Source of the DNA: Elymus sibiricus
Taxonomy: Eukaryota > Streptophyta > Magnoliopsida > Poales > Poaceae
DNA: 64,000 nucleotides
Assembly: GCA_039707655.1 (NCBI GenBank)
Contig: CM077676.1
Span: forward strand, 191,638,936-191,702,935
Reading direction: 5' to 3'
Of the stretch, positions 47,501-60,900 are shown piece after piece. A model generated the notes under the pieces. That model was not told where the DNA came from and did not search any database. It saw only the letters and a list, made by a program, of their open reading frames with translations. The stretch's first letter is position 1. Every line of letters begins with the position of its first letter. A program made the translations under genes and the position numbers.

Positions 47501-47888
47501 CATCGCGGTAGCGACGACGGACGCCGAGACGAGCACGTGACACCACTGCCACCCTGTCTAACTTAGGGTTACGCGAGTCGAGGCGGACGTCGTCGCGGTA
47601 GCGATGACAGACGCCGAGACGACCACGTGACACCACCGCCACCCTGTCTAACTTAGGGTTAAGCGAGTCGAGGCGGACGTCGTCGCGGTAGCGACGACGG
47701 ACGCCGACACGAGCACGTGACACCACCGCCACCCTGTCTAACTTAGGGTTACGGGAGTTGAGGCGGACGTCGAGACGAGCACGTGACACCACTGCCACCC
47801 TGTCTAACTTAGGGTTACGCGAGTCGAGGAAGACGTCTGCGTGGTAGCGACGACGGACGCCGAGACGAGCACGTGGCACCGCTGCCAC
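41424..47888 (-). other. Longest repeat-derived open frame (2,154 codons), probably not a gene
   Basis: On the minus strand each 90-bp unit translates as 30 residues with the pattern VAVVSRARLGV-RRRYRDDVRLDS-RNPKLDR, roughly one third Arg. The frame begins at a GTG (not ATG) in the 86-bp unit and ends within 30 codons after the next 4-bp deletion (KTGWQRCHVLV... then stop). I find essentially no in-frame ATG in these units; the rare exceptions are NPMIDR near 48075 and LDMVAVV near 59585 and 62773. About 27 similar frames tile the array from 12967 to 63999. A 90-bp period is divisible by three, so a stop-free frame in one unit stays open in all. No known domain is recognised. Confidence 0.8.
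41508..47888. repeat. Longest block without an 86-bp unit (6,380 bp), internally duplicated
   Basis: 67 full units, four 66-bp units and one 86-bp unit account exactly for 6,380 bp. A unit with GAGGAAGACGTCTTCGCGG occurs at about 43555 and again at about 46231, an offset of 2,676 bp (29 full units plus one 66-bp unit), with the flanking variant order largely conserved. This is a partial tandem duplication inside the block. Confidence 0.8.
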
Positions 47889-50800
47889 CCTGTCTTAGGG
47901 TCACGCGAGTCGAGGTGGACGTCGTCGTGGTAGCGACGACGGACGCCGAGATGAGCACGTGACACCACCACCACCCTGTCTATCTTAGGGTTACGCGAGT
48001 CGAGGCGGACGTCATCGCGGTAGCGACGACGGACGCCGAGACGAGCATGTGACAACACCGCCACCCTGTCTATCATAGGGTTACGCGAGTCGAGGCGGAC
48101 ATCGTTGCGGTAGTGACGACGGACGCCGAGACGAGCACGTGACACCACTGCCACCCTGTCTAACTTTGGGTTACGCGAGTCGAGGCGGACGTGGTCGCGG
48201 TAGCGACGACGGACGCCGAGACGAGCACGTGACAACACTGCCACCCTGGCTAACTTAGGGTTACGCGAGTCGAGGCGAACGTCGTCGCGGTAGCGACGAC
48301 GGACGCCAAGACGAGCACGTGACACCACGGCCACCCTATCTAACTTAGGGTTAAGCGAGTCGAGGCGGACGTCGAGACGAGCACGTGACACCACTGCCAC
48401 CCTGTCTAACTTAGGGTTACGCGAGTCGAGGTGGACGTCTTTGCGGTAGCGACGACGGACGCCGAGATGAGCACGTGACACCACCGCCACCCTATCTATC
48501 TTAGCGTTACGCGAGTCGAGGCGAACGTCGTCGCGGTAGCGACGACGGACGCCGAGACGAGCACGTGACACCACCGCCACCCTGTATATCTTTGCGTTAC
48601 GCGAGTTGAGGCGGACGTCTTTGCGGTAGCGATGACGGACGCCGAGACGAGCACGTGACAACACCGCCACCCTGTCTATCTTAGGGTTACGTGAGTCGAG
48701 GCGGACGTCGTCGCGGTAGCGACGACGGACGCCGAGACGAGCACGTGACAACACCGCCACCCTGTCTATCTTAGGGTTACGTGAGTCCAGGCGGACGTCG
48801 TCGCGGTAGCGACGACGGACGCCGAGACGAGCACGTGACACCACTGCCAACCTGTCTAACTTAGGGTTACGCGAGTCGAGGCGGACGTCGTCGCGGTAGC
48901 GACGACGGACGCCGAGACGAGCACGTGACACCACTGCCACCCTGTCTAACTTAGGGTTACGCGAGTCGAGGCGGACGTCGTCGCGGTAGCGACGACGGAC
49001 GCCGAGACGAGCACGTGACACCACCGCCACCCTGTTTATCCTAGGGTTACGCGAGTCGAGGCGGACGTCGTCGCGGTAGCGACGACAGACGCCTAGACGA
49101 GCACGTGACACCACCGCCACCCTGTCTAACTTAGGGTTAAGCGAGTCGAGGCGGACGTCATCGCGGTAGCGACGACGGACGCCGACACGAGCACGTGACA
49201 CCACCGCCACCCTGTCTAACTTAGGGTTACGGGAGTTGAGGCGGACGTCGAGACGAGCACGTGACCCCACTGCCACCCTGTCTAACTTAGGGTTACGCGA
49301 GTCGAGGAAGACGTCTGCGCGGTAGCGACGACGGACGCCGAGACGAGCACGTGGCACCGCTGCCACCCTGTCTTAGGGTCACGCGAGTCGAGGTGGACGT
49401 CGTCGTGGTAGCGACGACGGACGCCGAGATGAGCACGTGACACCACCACCACCCTGTCTATCTTAGGGTTACGCGAGTCGAGGCGGACGTCATCGCGGTA
49501 GCGACGACGGACGCCGAGACGAGCACGTGACAACACCGCCACCCTGTCTATCTTAGGGTTACGCGAGTCGAGGCGGACATCGTTGCGGTAGTGACGACGG
49601 ACGCCGAGACGAGCACGTGACACCACTGCCACCCTGTCTAACTTTGGGTTACGCGAGTCGAGGCGGACGTCGTCGCGGTAGCGACGACGGACGCCGAGAC
49701 GAGCACGTGACAACACTGCCACCCTGGCTAACTTAGGGTTACGCGAGTCGAGGCGAACGTCGTCGCGGTAGCGACGACGGACGCCAAGACGAGCACGTGA
49801 CACCACGGCCACCCTGTCTAACTTAGGGTTAAGCGAGTCGAGGCGGACGTCGAGACGAGCACGTGACACCACTACCACCCTGTCTAACTTAGGGTTACGC
49901 GAGTCGAGGCGGACGTCTTTGCGGTAGCGACGACGGACGCCGAGATGAGCACGTGACACCACCGCCACCCTATCTATCTTAGCGTTACGCGAGTCGAGGC
50001 GAACGTCGTCGCGGTAGCGACGACGGACGCCGAGACGAGCACGTGACACCACCGCCACCCTGTATATCTTTGCGTTACGCGAGTTGAGGCGGACGTCTTT
50101 GCGGTAGCGATGACGGACGCCGAGACGAGCACGTGACAACACCGCCACCCTGTCTATCTTAGGGTTACGTGAGTCGAGGCGGACGTCGTCGCGGTAGCGA
50201 CGACGGACGCCGAGACGAGCACGTGACAACACCGCCACCCTGTCTATCTTAGGGTTACGTGAGTCCAGGCGGACGTCGTCGCGGTAGCGACGACGGACGC
50301 CGAGACGAGCACGTGACACCACTGCCAACCTGTCTAACTTAGGGTTACGCGAGTCGAGGCGGACGTCGTCGCGGTAGCGACGACGGACGCCGAGACGAGC
50401 ACGTGACACCACTGCCACCCTGTCTAACTTAGGGTTACGCGAGTCGAGGCGGACGTCGTCGCGGTAGCGACGACGGACGCCGAGACGAGCACGTGACACC
50501 ACCGCCACCCTGTTTATCCTAGGGTTACGCGAGTCGAGGCGGACGTCGTCGCGGTAGCGACGACAGACGCCTAGACGAGCACGTGACACCACCGCCACCC
50601 TGTCTAACTTAGGGTTAAGCGAGTCGAGGCGGACGTCGTCGCGGTAGCGACGCCGGACGCCGACACGAGCACGTGACACCACCGCCACCCTGTCTAACTT
50701 AGGGTTACGGGAGTTGAGGCGGACGTCGAGACGAGCACGTGACCCCACTGCCACCCTGTCTAACTTAGGGTTACGCGAGTCGAGGAAGACGTCTGCGCGG

Positions 50801-53800
50801 TAGCGACGACGGACGCCGAGACGAGCACGTGGCACCGCTGCCACCCTGTCTTAGGGTCACGCGAGTCGAGGTGGACGTCGTCGTGGTAGCGACGACGGAC
50901 GCCGAGATGAGCACGTGACACCACCACCACCCTGTCTATCTTAGGGTTACGCGAGTCGAGGCGGACGTCATCGCGGTAGCGACGACGGACGCCGAGACGA
51001 GCACGTGACAACACCGCCACCCTGTCTATCTTAGGGTTACGCGAGTCGAGGCGGACATCGTTGCGGTAGTGACGACGGACGCCGAGACGAGCACGTGACA
51101 CCACTGCCACCCTGTCTAACTTTGGGTTACGCGAGTCGAGGCGGACGTCGTCGCGGTAGCGACGACGGACGCCGAGACGAGCACGTGACAACACTGCCAC
51201 CCTGGCTAACTTAGGGTTACGCGAGTCGAGGCGAACGTCGTCGCGGTAGCGACGACGGACGCCAAGACGAGCACGTGACACCACGGCCACCCTGTCTAAC
51301 TTAGGGTTAAGCGAGTCGAGGCGGACGTCGAGACGAGCACGTGACACCACTACCACCCTGTCTAACTTAGGGTTACGCGAGTCGAGGCGGACGTCTTTGC
51401 GGTAGCGACGACGGACGCCGAGATGAGCACGTGACACCACCGCCACCCTATCTATCTTAGCGTTACGCGAGTCGAGGCGAACGTCGTCGCGGTAGCGACG
51501 ACGGACGCCGAGACGAGCACGTGACACCACCGCCACCCTGTATATCTTTGCGTTACGCGAGTTGAGGCGGACGTCTTTGCGGTAGCGATGACGGACGCCG
51601 AGACGAGCACGTGACAACACCGCCACCCTGTCTATCTTAGGGTTACGCGAGTCGAGGCGGACGTCGTCGCGGTAGCGACGACGGACGCCGAGACGAGCAC
51701 GTGACACCACCGCCACTCTGTCTAACTTAGGGTTAAGCGAGTCGAGGCGGACGTCGTCGCGGTAGCGACGACGGACGCCGAGACGAGCACGTGACAACAC
51801 CGCCACCCTGTCTATCTTAGGGTTACGCGAGTCCAGGCGGACGTCGTCGCGGTAGCGACGACGGACGCCGAGACGAGCACGTGACACCACTGCCACCCTG
51901 TCTAACTTAGGGTTACGCGAGTCGAGGCGGACGTCGTCGCGGTAGCGACGACGGACGCCGAGACGAGCACGTGACACCACTGCCACCCTGTCTAACTTAG
52001 GGTTACGCGAGTCGAGGCGGACGTCGTCGCGGTAGCGACGACGGACGCCGAGACGAGCACGTGACACCACCGCCACCCTGTTTATCCTAGGGTTACGCGA
52101 GTCGAGGCGGACGTCGTCGCGGTAGCGACGACAGACGCCTAGACGAGCACGTGACACCACCGCCACCCTGTCTAACTTAGGGTTACGCGAGTCGAGGCGG
52201 ACGTCATCGCGGTAGCGACGACGGACGCCGAGACGAGCACGTGACAACACCGCCACCCTGTCTATCTTAGGGTTACGCGAGTCGAGGCGGACATCGTTGC
52301 GGTAGTGACGACGGACGCCGAGACGAGCACGTGACACCACTGCCACCCTGTCTAACTTTGGGTTACGCGAGTCGAGGCGGACGTCGTCGCGGTAGCGACG
52401 ACGGACGCCGAGACGAGCACGTGACAACACTGCCACCCTGGCTAACTTAGGGTTACGCGAGTCGAGGCGAACGTCGTCGCGGTAGCGACGACGGACGCCA
52501 AGACGAGCACGTGACACCACGGCCACCCTGTCTAACTTAGGGTTAAGCGAGTCGAGGCGGACGTCGAGACGAGCACGTGACACCACTACCACCCTGTCTA
52601 ACTTAGGGTTACGCGAGTCGAGGCGGACGTCTTTGCGGTAGCGACGACGGACGCCGAGATGAGCACGTGACACCACCGCCACCCTATCTATCTTAGCGTT
52701 ACGCGAGTCGAGGCGAACGTCGTCGCGGTAGCGACGACGGACGCCGAGACGAGCACGTGACACCACCGCCACCCTGTATATCTTTGCGTTACGCGAGTTG
52801 AGGCGGACGTCTTTGCGGTAGCGATGACGGACGCCGAGACGAGCACGTGACAACACCGCCACCCTGTCTATCTTAGGGTTACGCGAGTCGAGGCGGACGT
52901 CGTCGCGGTAGCGACGACGGACGCCGAGACGAGCACGTGACACCACCGCCACTCTGTCTAACTTAGGGTTAAGCGAGTCGAGGCGGACGTCGTCGCGGTA
53001 GCGACGACGGACGCCGAGACGAGCACGTGACAACACCGCCACCCTGTCTATCTTAGGGTTACGCGAGTCCAGGCGGACGTCGTCGCGGTAGCGACGACGG
53101 ACGCCGAGACGAGCACGTGACACCACTGCCACCCTGTCTAACTTAGGGTTACGCGAGTCGAGGCGGACGTCGTCGCGGTAGCGACGACGGACGCCGAGAC
53201 GAGCACGTGACACCACTGCCACCCTGTCTAACTTAGGGTTACGCGAGTCGAGGCGGACGTCGTCGCGGTAGCGACGACGGACGCCGAGACGAGCACGTGA
53301 CACCACCGCCACCCTGTTTATCCTAGGGTTACGCGAGTCGAGGCGGACGTCGTCGCGGTAGCGACGACAGACGCCTAGACGAGCACGTGACACCACCGCC
53401 ACCCTGTCTAACTTAGGGTTAAGCGAGTCGAGGCGGACGTCGTCGCGGTAGCGACGACGGACGCCGAGACGAGCACGTGACAACACCGCCACCCTGTCTA
53501 TCTTAGGGTTACGCGAGTCAAGGCGGACGTCGTCGCGGTAGCGACGACGGACGCCGAGATGAGCACGTGACACCACCGCCACCCTGTCTAACTTAGGGTT
53601 AAGCGAGTCGAGGCGGACGTCGTCGCGGTAGCGACGACGGACGCCGAGACGAGCACGTGACAACACCGCCACCCTGTCTATCTTAGGGTTACGTGAGTCC
53701 AGGCGGACGTCGTCGCGGTAGCGACGACGGACGCCGAGACGAGCACGTGACACCACTGCCAACCTGTCTAACTTAGGGTTACGCGAGTCGAGGCGGACGT

Positions 53801-54278
53801 CGTCGCGGTAGCGACGACGGACGCCGAGACGAGCACGTGACACCACTGCCACCCTGTCTAACTTAGGGTTACGCGAGTCGAGGCGGACGTCGTCGCGGTA
53901 GCGACGACGGACGCCGAGACGAGCACGTGACACCACCGCCACCCTGTTTATCCTAGGGTTACGCGAGTCGAGGCGGACGTCGTCGCGGTAGCGACGACAG
54001 ACGCCTAGACGAGCACGTGACACCACCGCCACCCTGTCTAACTTAGGGTTAAGCGAGTCGAGGCGGACGTCGTCGCGGTAGCGACGACGGACGCCGACAC
54101 GAGCACGTGACACCACCGCCACCCTGTCTAACTTAGGGTTACGGGAGTTGAGGCGGACGTCGAGACGAGCACGTGACACCACTGCCACCCTGTCTAACTT
54201 AGGGTTACGCGAGTCGAGGAAGACGTCTGCGCGGTAGCGACGACGGACGCCGAGACGAGCACGTGGCACCGCTGCCAC
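47888..54278. repeat. Array segment with two 1,478-bp blocks and a 1,236-bp duplication
   Basis: Intervals 47888-49366 and 49366-50844 are both 1,478 bp (14 full, two 66-bp and one 86-bp unit) with the same unit order and few differences. In the next block (50844-54278) the CCACGGCCAC plus 66-bp-unit marker occurs at 51281 and 52517, an offset of 1,236 bp, again a whole number of units (13 full plus one 66-bp). Confidence 0.82.
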
Positions 54279-57200
54279 CCTGTCTTAGGGTCACGCGAGT
54301 CGAGGTGGACGTCGTCGTGGTAGCGACGACGGACGCCGAGATGAGCACGTGACACCACCACCACCCTGTCTATCTTAGGGTTACGCGAGTCGAGGCGGAC
54401 GTCATCGCGGTAGCGACGACGGACGCCGAGACGAGCACGTGACAACACCGCCACCCTGTCTATCTTAGGGTTACGCGAGTCGAGGCGGACATCGTTGCGG
54501 TAGTGACGACGGACGCCGAGACGAGCACGTGACACCACTGCCACCCTGTCTAACTTTGGGTTACGCGAGTCGAGGCGGACATCGTCGCGGTAGCGACGAC
54601 GGACGCCGAGACGAGCACGTGACAACACTGCCACCCTGGCTAACTTAGGGTTACGCGAGTCGAGGCGAACGTCGTCGTGGTAGCGACGACGGACGCCAAG
54701 ACGAGCACGTGACACCACGGCCACCCTGTCTAACTTAGGGTTAAGCGAGTCGAGGCGGACGTCGAGACGAGCACGTGACACCACTACCACCCTGTCTAAC
54801 TTAGGGTTACGCGAGTCGAGGCGGACGTCTTTGCGGTAGCGACGACGGACGCCGAGATGAGCACGTGACACCACCGCCACCCTATCTATCTTAGCGTTAC
54901 GCGAGTCGAGGCGAACGTCGTCGCGGTAGCGACGACGGACGCCGAGACGAGCACGTGACACCACCGCCACCCTGTATATCTTTGCGTTACGCGAGTTGAG
55001 GCGGACGTCTTTGCGGTAGCGATGACGGACGCCGAGACGAGCACGTGACAACACCGCCACCCTGTCTATCTTAGGGTTACGCGAGTCGAGGCGGACGTCG
55101 TCGCGGTAGCGACGACGGACGCCGAGACGAGCACGTGACACCACCGCCACCCTGTCTAACTTAGGGTTAAGCGAGTCGAGGCGGACGTCGTCGCGGTAGC
55201 GACGACGGACGCCGAGACGAGCACGTGACAACACCGCCACCCTGTCTATCTTAGGGTTACGCGAGTCCAGGCGGACGTCGTCGCGGTAGCGACGACGGAC
55301 GCCGAGACGAGCACGTGACACCACTGCCACCCTGTCTAACTTAGGGTTACGCGAGTCGAGGCAGACGTCGTCGCGGTAGCGACGACGGACGCCGAGACGA
55401 GCACGTGACACCACTGCCACCCTGTCTAACTTAGGGTTACGCGAGTCGAGGAAGACGTCTGCGCGGTAGCGACGACGGACGCCGAGATGAGCACGTGGCA
55501 CCGCTGCCACCCTGTCTTAGGGTCACGCGAGTCGAGGTGGACGTCGTCGTGGTAGCGACGACGGACGCCGAGATGAGCACGTGACACCACCACCACCCTG
55601 TCTATCTTAGGGTTACGCGAGTCGAGGCGGACGTCATCGCGGTAGCGACGACGGACGCCGAGACGAGCACGTGACAACACCGCCACCCTGTCTATCTTAG
55701 GGTTACGCGAGTCGAGGCGGACATCGTTGCGGTAGTGACGACGGACGCCGAGACGAGCACGTGACACCACTGCCACCCTGTCTAACTTTGGGTTACGCGA
55801 GTCGAGGCGGACGTGGTCGCGGTAGCGACGACGGACGCCGAGACGAGCACGTGACAACACTGCCACCCTGGCTAACTTAGGGTTACGCGAGTCGAGGCGA
55901 ACGTCGTCGCGGTAGCGACGACGGACGCCAAGACGAGCACGTGACACCACGGCCACCCTGTCTAACTTAGGGTTAAGCGAGTCGAGGCGGACGTCGAGAC
56001 GAGCACGTGACACCACTGCCACCCTGTCTAACTTAGGGTTACGCGAGTCGATGTGGACGTCTTTGCGGTAGCGACGACGGACGCCGAGATGAGCACGTGA
56101 CACCACCGCCACCCTATCTATCTTAGCGTTACGCGAGTCGAGGCGAACGTCGTCGCGGTAGCGACGACGGACGCCGAGACGAGCACGTGACAGCACCGCC
56201 ACCCTGTATATCTTTGCGTTACGCGAGTTGAGGCGGACGTCTTTGCGGTAGCGATGACGGACGCCGAGACGAGCACGTGACAACACCGCCACCCTGTCTA
56301 TCTTAGGGTTACGTGAGTCGAGGCGGACGTCGTCGCGGTAGCGACGACGGACGCCGAGACGAGCACGTGACACCACCGCCACCCTGTCTAACTTAGGGTT
56401 AAGCGAGTCGAGGCGGACGTCGTCGCGGTAGCGACGACGGACGCCGAGACGAGCACGTGACAACACCGCCACCCTGTCAATCTTAGGGTTACGCGAGTCC
56501 AGGCGGACGTCGTCGCGGTAGCGACGACGGACGCCGAGACGAGCACGTGACACCACTGCCAACCTGTCTAACTTAGGGTTACGCGAGTCGAGGCGGACGT
56601 CGTCGCGGTAGCGACGACGGACGCCGAGACGAGCACGTGACACCACTGCCACCCTTTCTAACTTAGGGTTACGCGAGTCGAGGCAGACGTCGAGACGAGC
56701 ACGTGACACCACCGCCACCCTGTTTATCCTAGGGTTACGCGAGTCGAGGCGGACGTCGTCGCGGTAGCGACGACAGACGCCTAGACGAGCACGTGACACC
56801 ACCGCCACCCTGTCTAACTTAGGGTTAAGCGAGTCGAGGCGGACGTCGTCGCGGTAGCGACGACGGACGCCGACACGAGCACGTGACACCACCGCCACCC
56901 TGTCTAACTTAGGGTTACGGGAGTTGAGGCGGACGTCGAGACGAGCACGTGACACCACTGCCACCCTGTCTAACTTAGGGTTACGCGAGTCGAGGAAGAC
57001 GTCTGCGCGGTAGCGACGACGGACGCCGAGACGAGCACGTGGCACCGCTGCCACCCTGTCTTAGGGTCACGCGAGTCGAGGTGGACGTCGTCGTGGTAGC
57101 GACGACGGACGCCGAGATGAGCACGTGACACCACCACCACCCTGTCTATCTTAGGGTTACGCGAGTCGAGGCGGACGTCATCGCGGTAGCGACGACGGAC

Positions 57201-57999
57201 GCCGAGACGAGCACGTGACAACACCGCCACCCTGTCTATCTTAGGGTTACGCGAGTCGAGGCGGACATCGTTGCGGTAGTGACGACGGACGCCGAGACGA
57301 GCACGTGACACCACTGCCACCCTGTCTAACTTTGGGTTACGCGAGTCGAGGCGGACGTCGTCGCGGTAGCGACGACGGACGCCGAGACGAGCACGTGACA
57401 ACACTGCCACCCTGGCTAACTTAGGGTTACGCGAGTCGAGGCGAACGTCGTCGCGGTAGCGACGACGGACGCCAAGACGAGCACGTGACACCACGGCCAC
57501 CCTGTCTAACTTAGGGTTAAGCGAGTCGAGGCGGACGTCGAGACGAGCACGTGACACCACTACCACCCTGTCTAACTTAGGGTTACGCGAGTCGAGGCGG
57601 ACGTCTTTGCGGTAGCGACGACGGACGCCGAGATGAGCACGTGACACCACCGCCACCCTATCTATCTTAGCGTTACGCGAGTCGAGGCGAACGTCGTCGC
57701 GGTAGCGACGACGGACGCCGAGACGAGCACGTGACACCACCGCCACCCTGTATATCTTTGCGTTACGCGAGTTGAGGCGGACGTCTTGGCGGTAGCGATG
57801 ACGGACGCCGAGACGAGCACGTGACAACACCGCCACCCTGTCTATCTTAGGGTTACGCGAGTCGAGGCGGACGTCGTCGCGGTAGCGACGACGGACGCCG
57901 AGACGAGCACGTGACAACACCGCCACCCTGTCTATCTTAGGGTTACGTGAGTCCAGGCGGACGTCGTCGCGGTAGCGACGACGGACGCCGAGACGAGCA

Positions 58000-60900
58000 C
58001 GTGACACCACTGCCAACCTGTCTAACTTAGGGTTACGCGAGTCGAGGCGGACGTCGTCGCGGTAGCGACGACGGACGCCGAGACGAGCACGTGACACCAC
58101 TGCCACCCTGTCTAACTTAGGGTTACGCGAGTCGAGGCGGACGTCGTCGCGGTAGCGACGACGGACGCCGAGACGAGCACGTGACACCACCGCCACCCTG
58201 TTTATCCTAGGGTTACGCGAGTCGAGGCGGACGTCGTCGCGGTAGCGACGACAGACGCCTAGACGAGCACGTGACACCACCGCCACCCTGTCTAACTTAG
58301 GGTTAAGCGAGTCGAGGCGGACGTCGTCGCGGTAGCGACGACGGACGCCGACACGAGCACGTGACACCACCGCCACCCTGTCTAACTTAGGGTTTCGGGA
58401 GTTGAGGCGGACGTCGAGACGAGCACGTGACACCACTGCCACCCTGTCTAACTTAGGGTTACGCGAGTCGAGGAAGACGTCTGCGCGGTAGCGACGACGG
58501 ACGCCGAGACGAGCACGTGGCACCGCTGCCACCCTGTCTTAGGGTCACGCGAGTCGAGGTGGACGTCGTCGTGGTAGCGACGACGGACGCCGAGATGAGC
58601 ACGTGACACCACCACCACCCTGTCTATCTTAGGGTTACGCGAGTCGAGGCGGACGTCATCGCGGTAGCGACGACGGACGCCGAGACGAGCACGTGACAAC
58701 ACCGCCACCCTGTCTATCTTAGGGTTACGCGAGTCGAGGCGGACATCGTTGCGGTAGTGACGACGGACGCCGAGACGAGCACGTGACACCACTGCCACCC
58801 TGTCTAACTTTGGGTTACGCGAGTCGAGGCGGACGTCGTCGCGGTAGCGACGACGGACGCCGAGACGAGCACGTGACAACACTGCCACCCTGGCTAACTT
58901 AGGGTTACGCGAGTCGAGGCGAACGTCGTCGCGGTAGCGACGACGGACGCCAAGACGAGCTCGTGACACCACGGCCACCCTGTCTAACTTAGGGTTAAGC
59001 GAGTCGAGGCGGACGTCGAGACGAGCACGTGACACCACTACCACCCTGTCTAACTTAGGGTTACGCGAGTCGAGGCGGACGTCTTTGCGGTAGCGACGAC
59101 GGACGCCGAGATGAGCACGTGACACCACCGCCACCCTATCTATCTTAGCGTTACGCGAGTCGAGGCGAACGTCGTCGCGGTAGCGACGACGGACGCCGAG
59201 ACGAGCACGTGACACCACCGCCACCCTGTATATCTTTGCGTTACGCGAGTTGAGGCGGATGTCTTTGCGGTAGCGATGACGGACGCCGAGACGAGCACGT
59301 GACAACACCGCCACCCTGTCTATCTTAGGGTTACGCGAGTCGAGGCGGACGTCGTCGCGGTAGCGACGACGGACGCCGAGACGAGCACGTGACACCACCG
59401 CCACCCTGTCTAACTTAGGGTTAAGCGAGTCGAGGCGGACGTCGTCGCGGTAGCGACGACGGACGCCGAGACGAGCACGTGACAACACCGCCACCCTGTC
59501 TATCTTAGGGTTACGCGAGTCCAGGCGGACGTCGTCGCGGTAGCGACGACGGACGCCGAGACGAGCACGTGACACCACTGCCACCATGTCTAACTTAGGG
59601 TTACGCGAGTCGAGGCGGACGTCGTCGCGGTAGCGACGACGGACGCCGAGACGAGCACGTGACACCACTGCCACCCTGTCTAACTTAGGGTTACGCGAGT
59701 CGAGGCGGACGTCGTCGCGGTAGCGACGACGGACGCCGAGACGAGCACGTGACACTACCGCCACCCTGTTTATCCTAGGGTTACGCGAGTCGAGGCGGAC
59801 GTCGTCGCGGTAGCGACGACAGACGCCTAGACGAGCACGTGACACCACCGCCACCCTGTCTAACTTAGGGTTAAGCGAGTCGAGGCGGACGTCGTCGCGG
59901 TAGCGACGACGGACGCCGAGACGAGCACGTGACAACACCGCCACCCTGTCTATCTTAGGGTTACGCGAGTCAAGGCGGACGTCGTCGTGGTAGCGACGAC
60001 GGACGCCGAGACGAGCACGTGACACCACTGCCACCCTGTCTAACTTAGGGTTACGCGAGTCGAGGCGGACGTCGTCGCGGTAGCTACGACGGACGCCGAG
60101 ACGAGCACGTGACACCACTGCCACCCTGTCTAACTTAGGGTTACGCGAGTCGAGCTGGACGTCGTCGCGGTAGCGACGACGGACGCCGAGACGAGCACGT
60201 GACACCACCGCCACCCTGTCTAACTTAGGGTTATGCGAGTCGAGGCGGACGTCGTCGCGGTAGCGACGACGGACGCCGAGACGAGCACGTGACACCACCG
60301 CCACCCTGTTTATCCTAGGGTTACGCGAGTCGAGGCGGACGTCGTCGCGGTAGCGACGACAGACGCCTAGACGAGCACGTGACACCACTGCCACCCTGTC
60401 TATCTTAGGGTTACGCGAGTCGAGGCGGACGTCATCGCGGTAGCGACGACGGACGCCGAGACGAGCACGTGACAACACCGCCACCCTGTCTATCTTAGGG
60501 TTACGCGAGTCGAGGCGGACATCGTTGCGGTAGTGACGACGGACGCCGAGACGAGCACGTGACACCACTGCCACCCTGTCTAACTTTGGGTTACGCGAGT
60601 CGAGGCGGACGTCGTCGCGGTAGCGACGACGGACGCCGAGACGAGCACGTGACAACACTGCCACCCTGGCTAACTTAGGGTTACGCGAGTCGAGGCGAAC
60701 GTCGTCGCGGTAGCGACGACGGACGCCAAGACGAGCACGTGACACCACCGCCACCCTGTTTATCCTAGGGTTAAGCGAGTCGAGGCGGACGTCGTCGCGG
60801 TAGCGACGACAGACGCCTAGACGAGCACGTGACACCACCGCCACCCTGTCTAACTTAGGGTTAAGCGAGTCGAGGCGGACGTCGTCGCGGTAGCAACGAC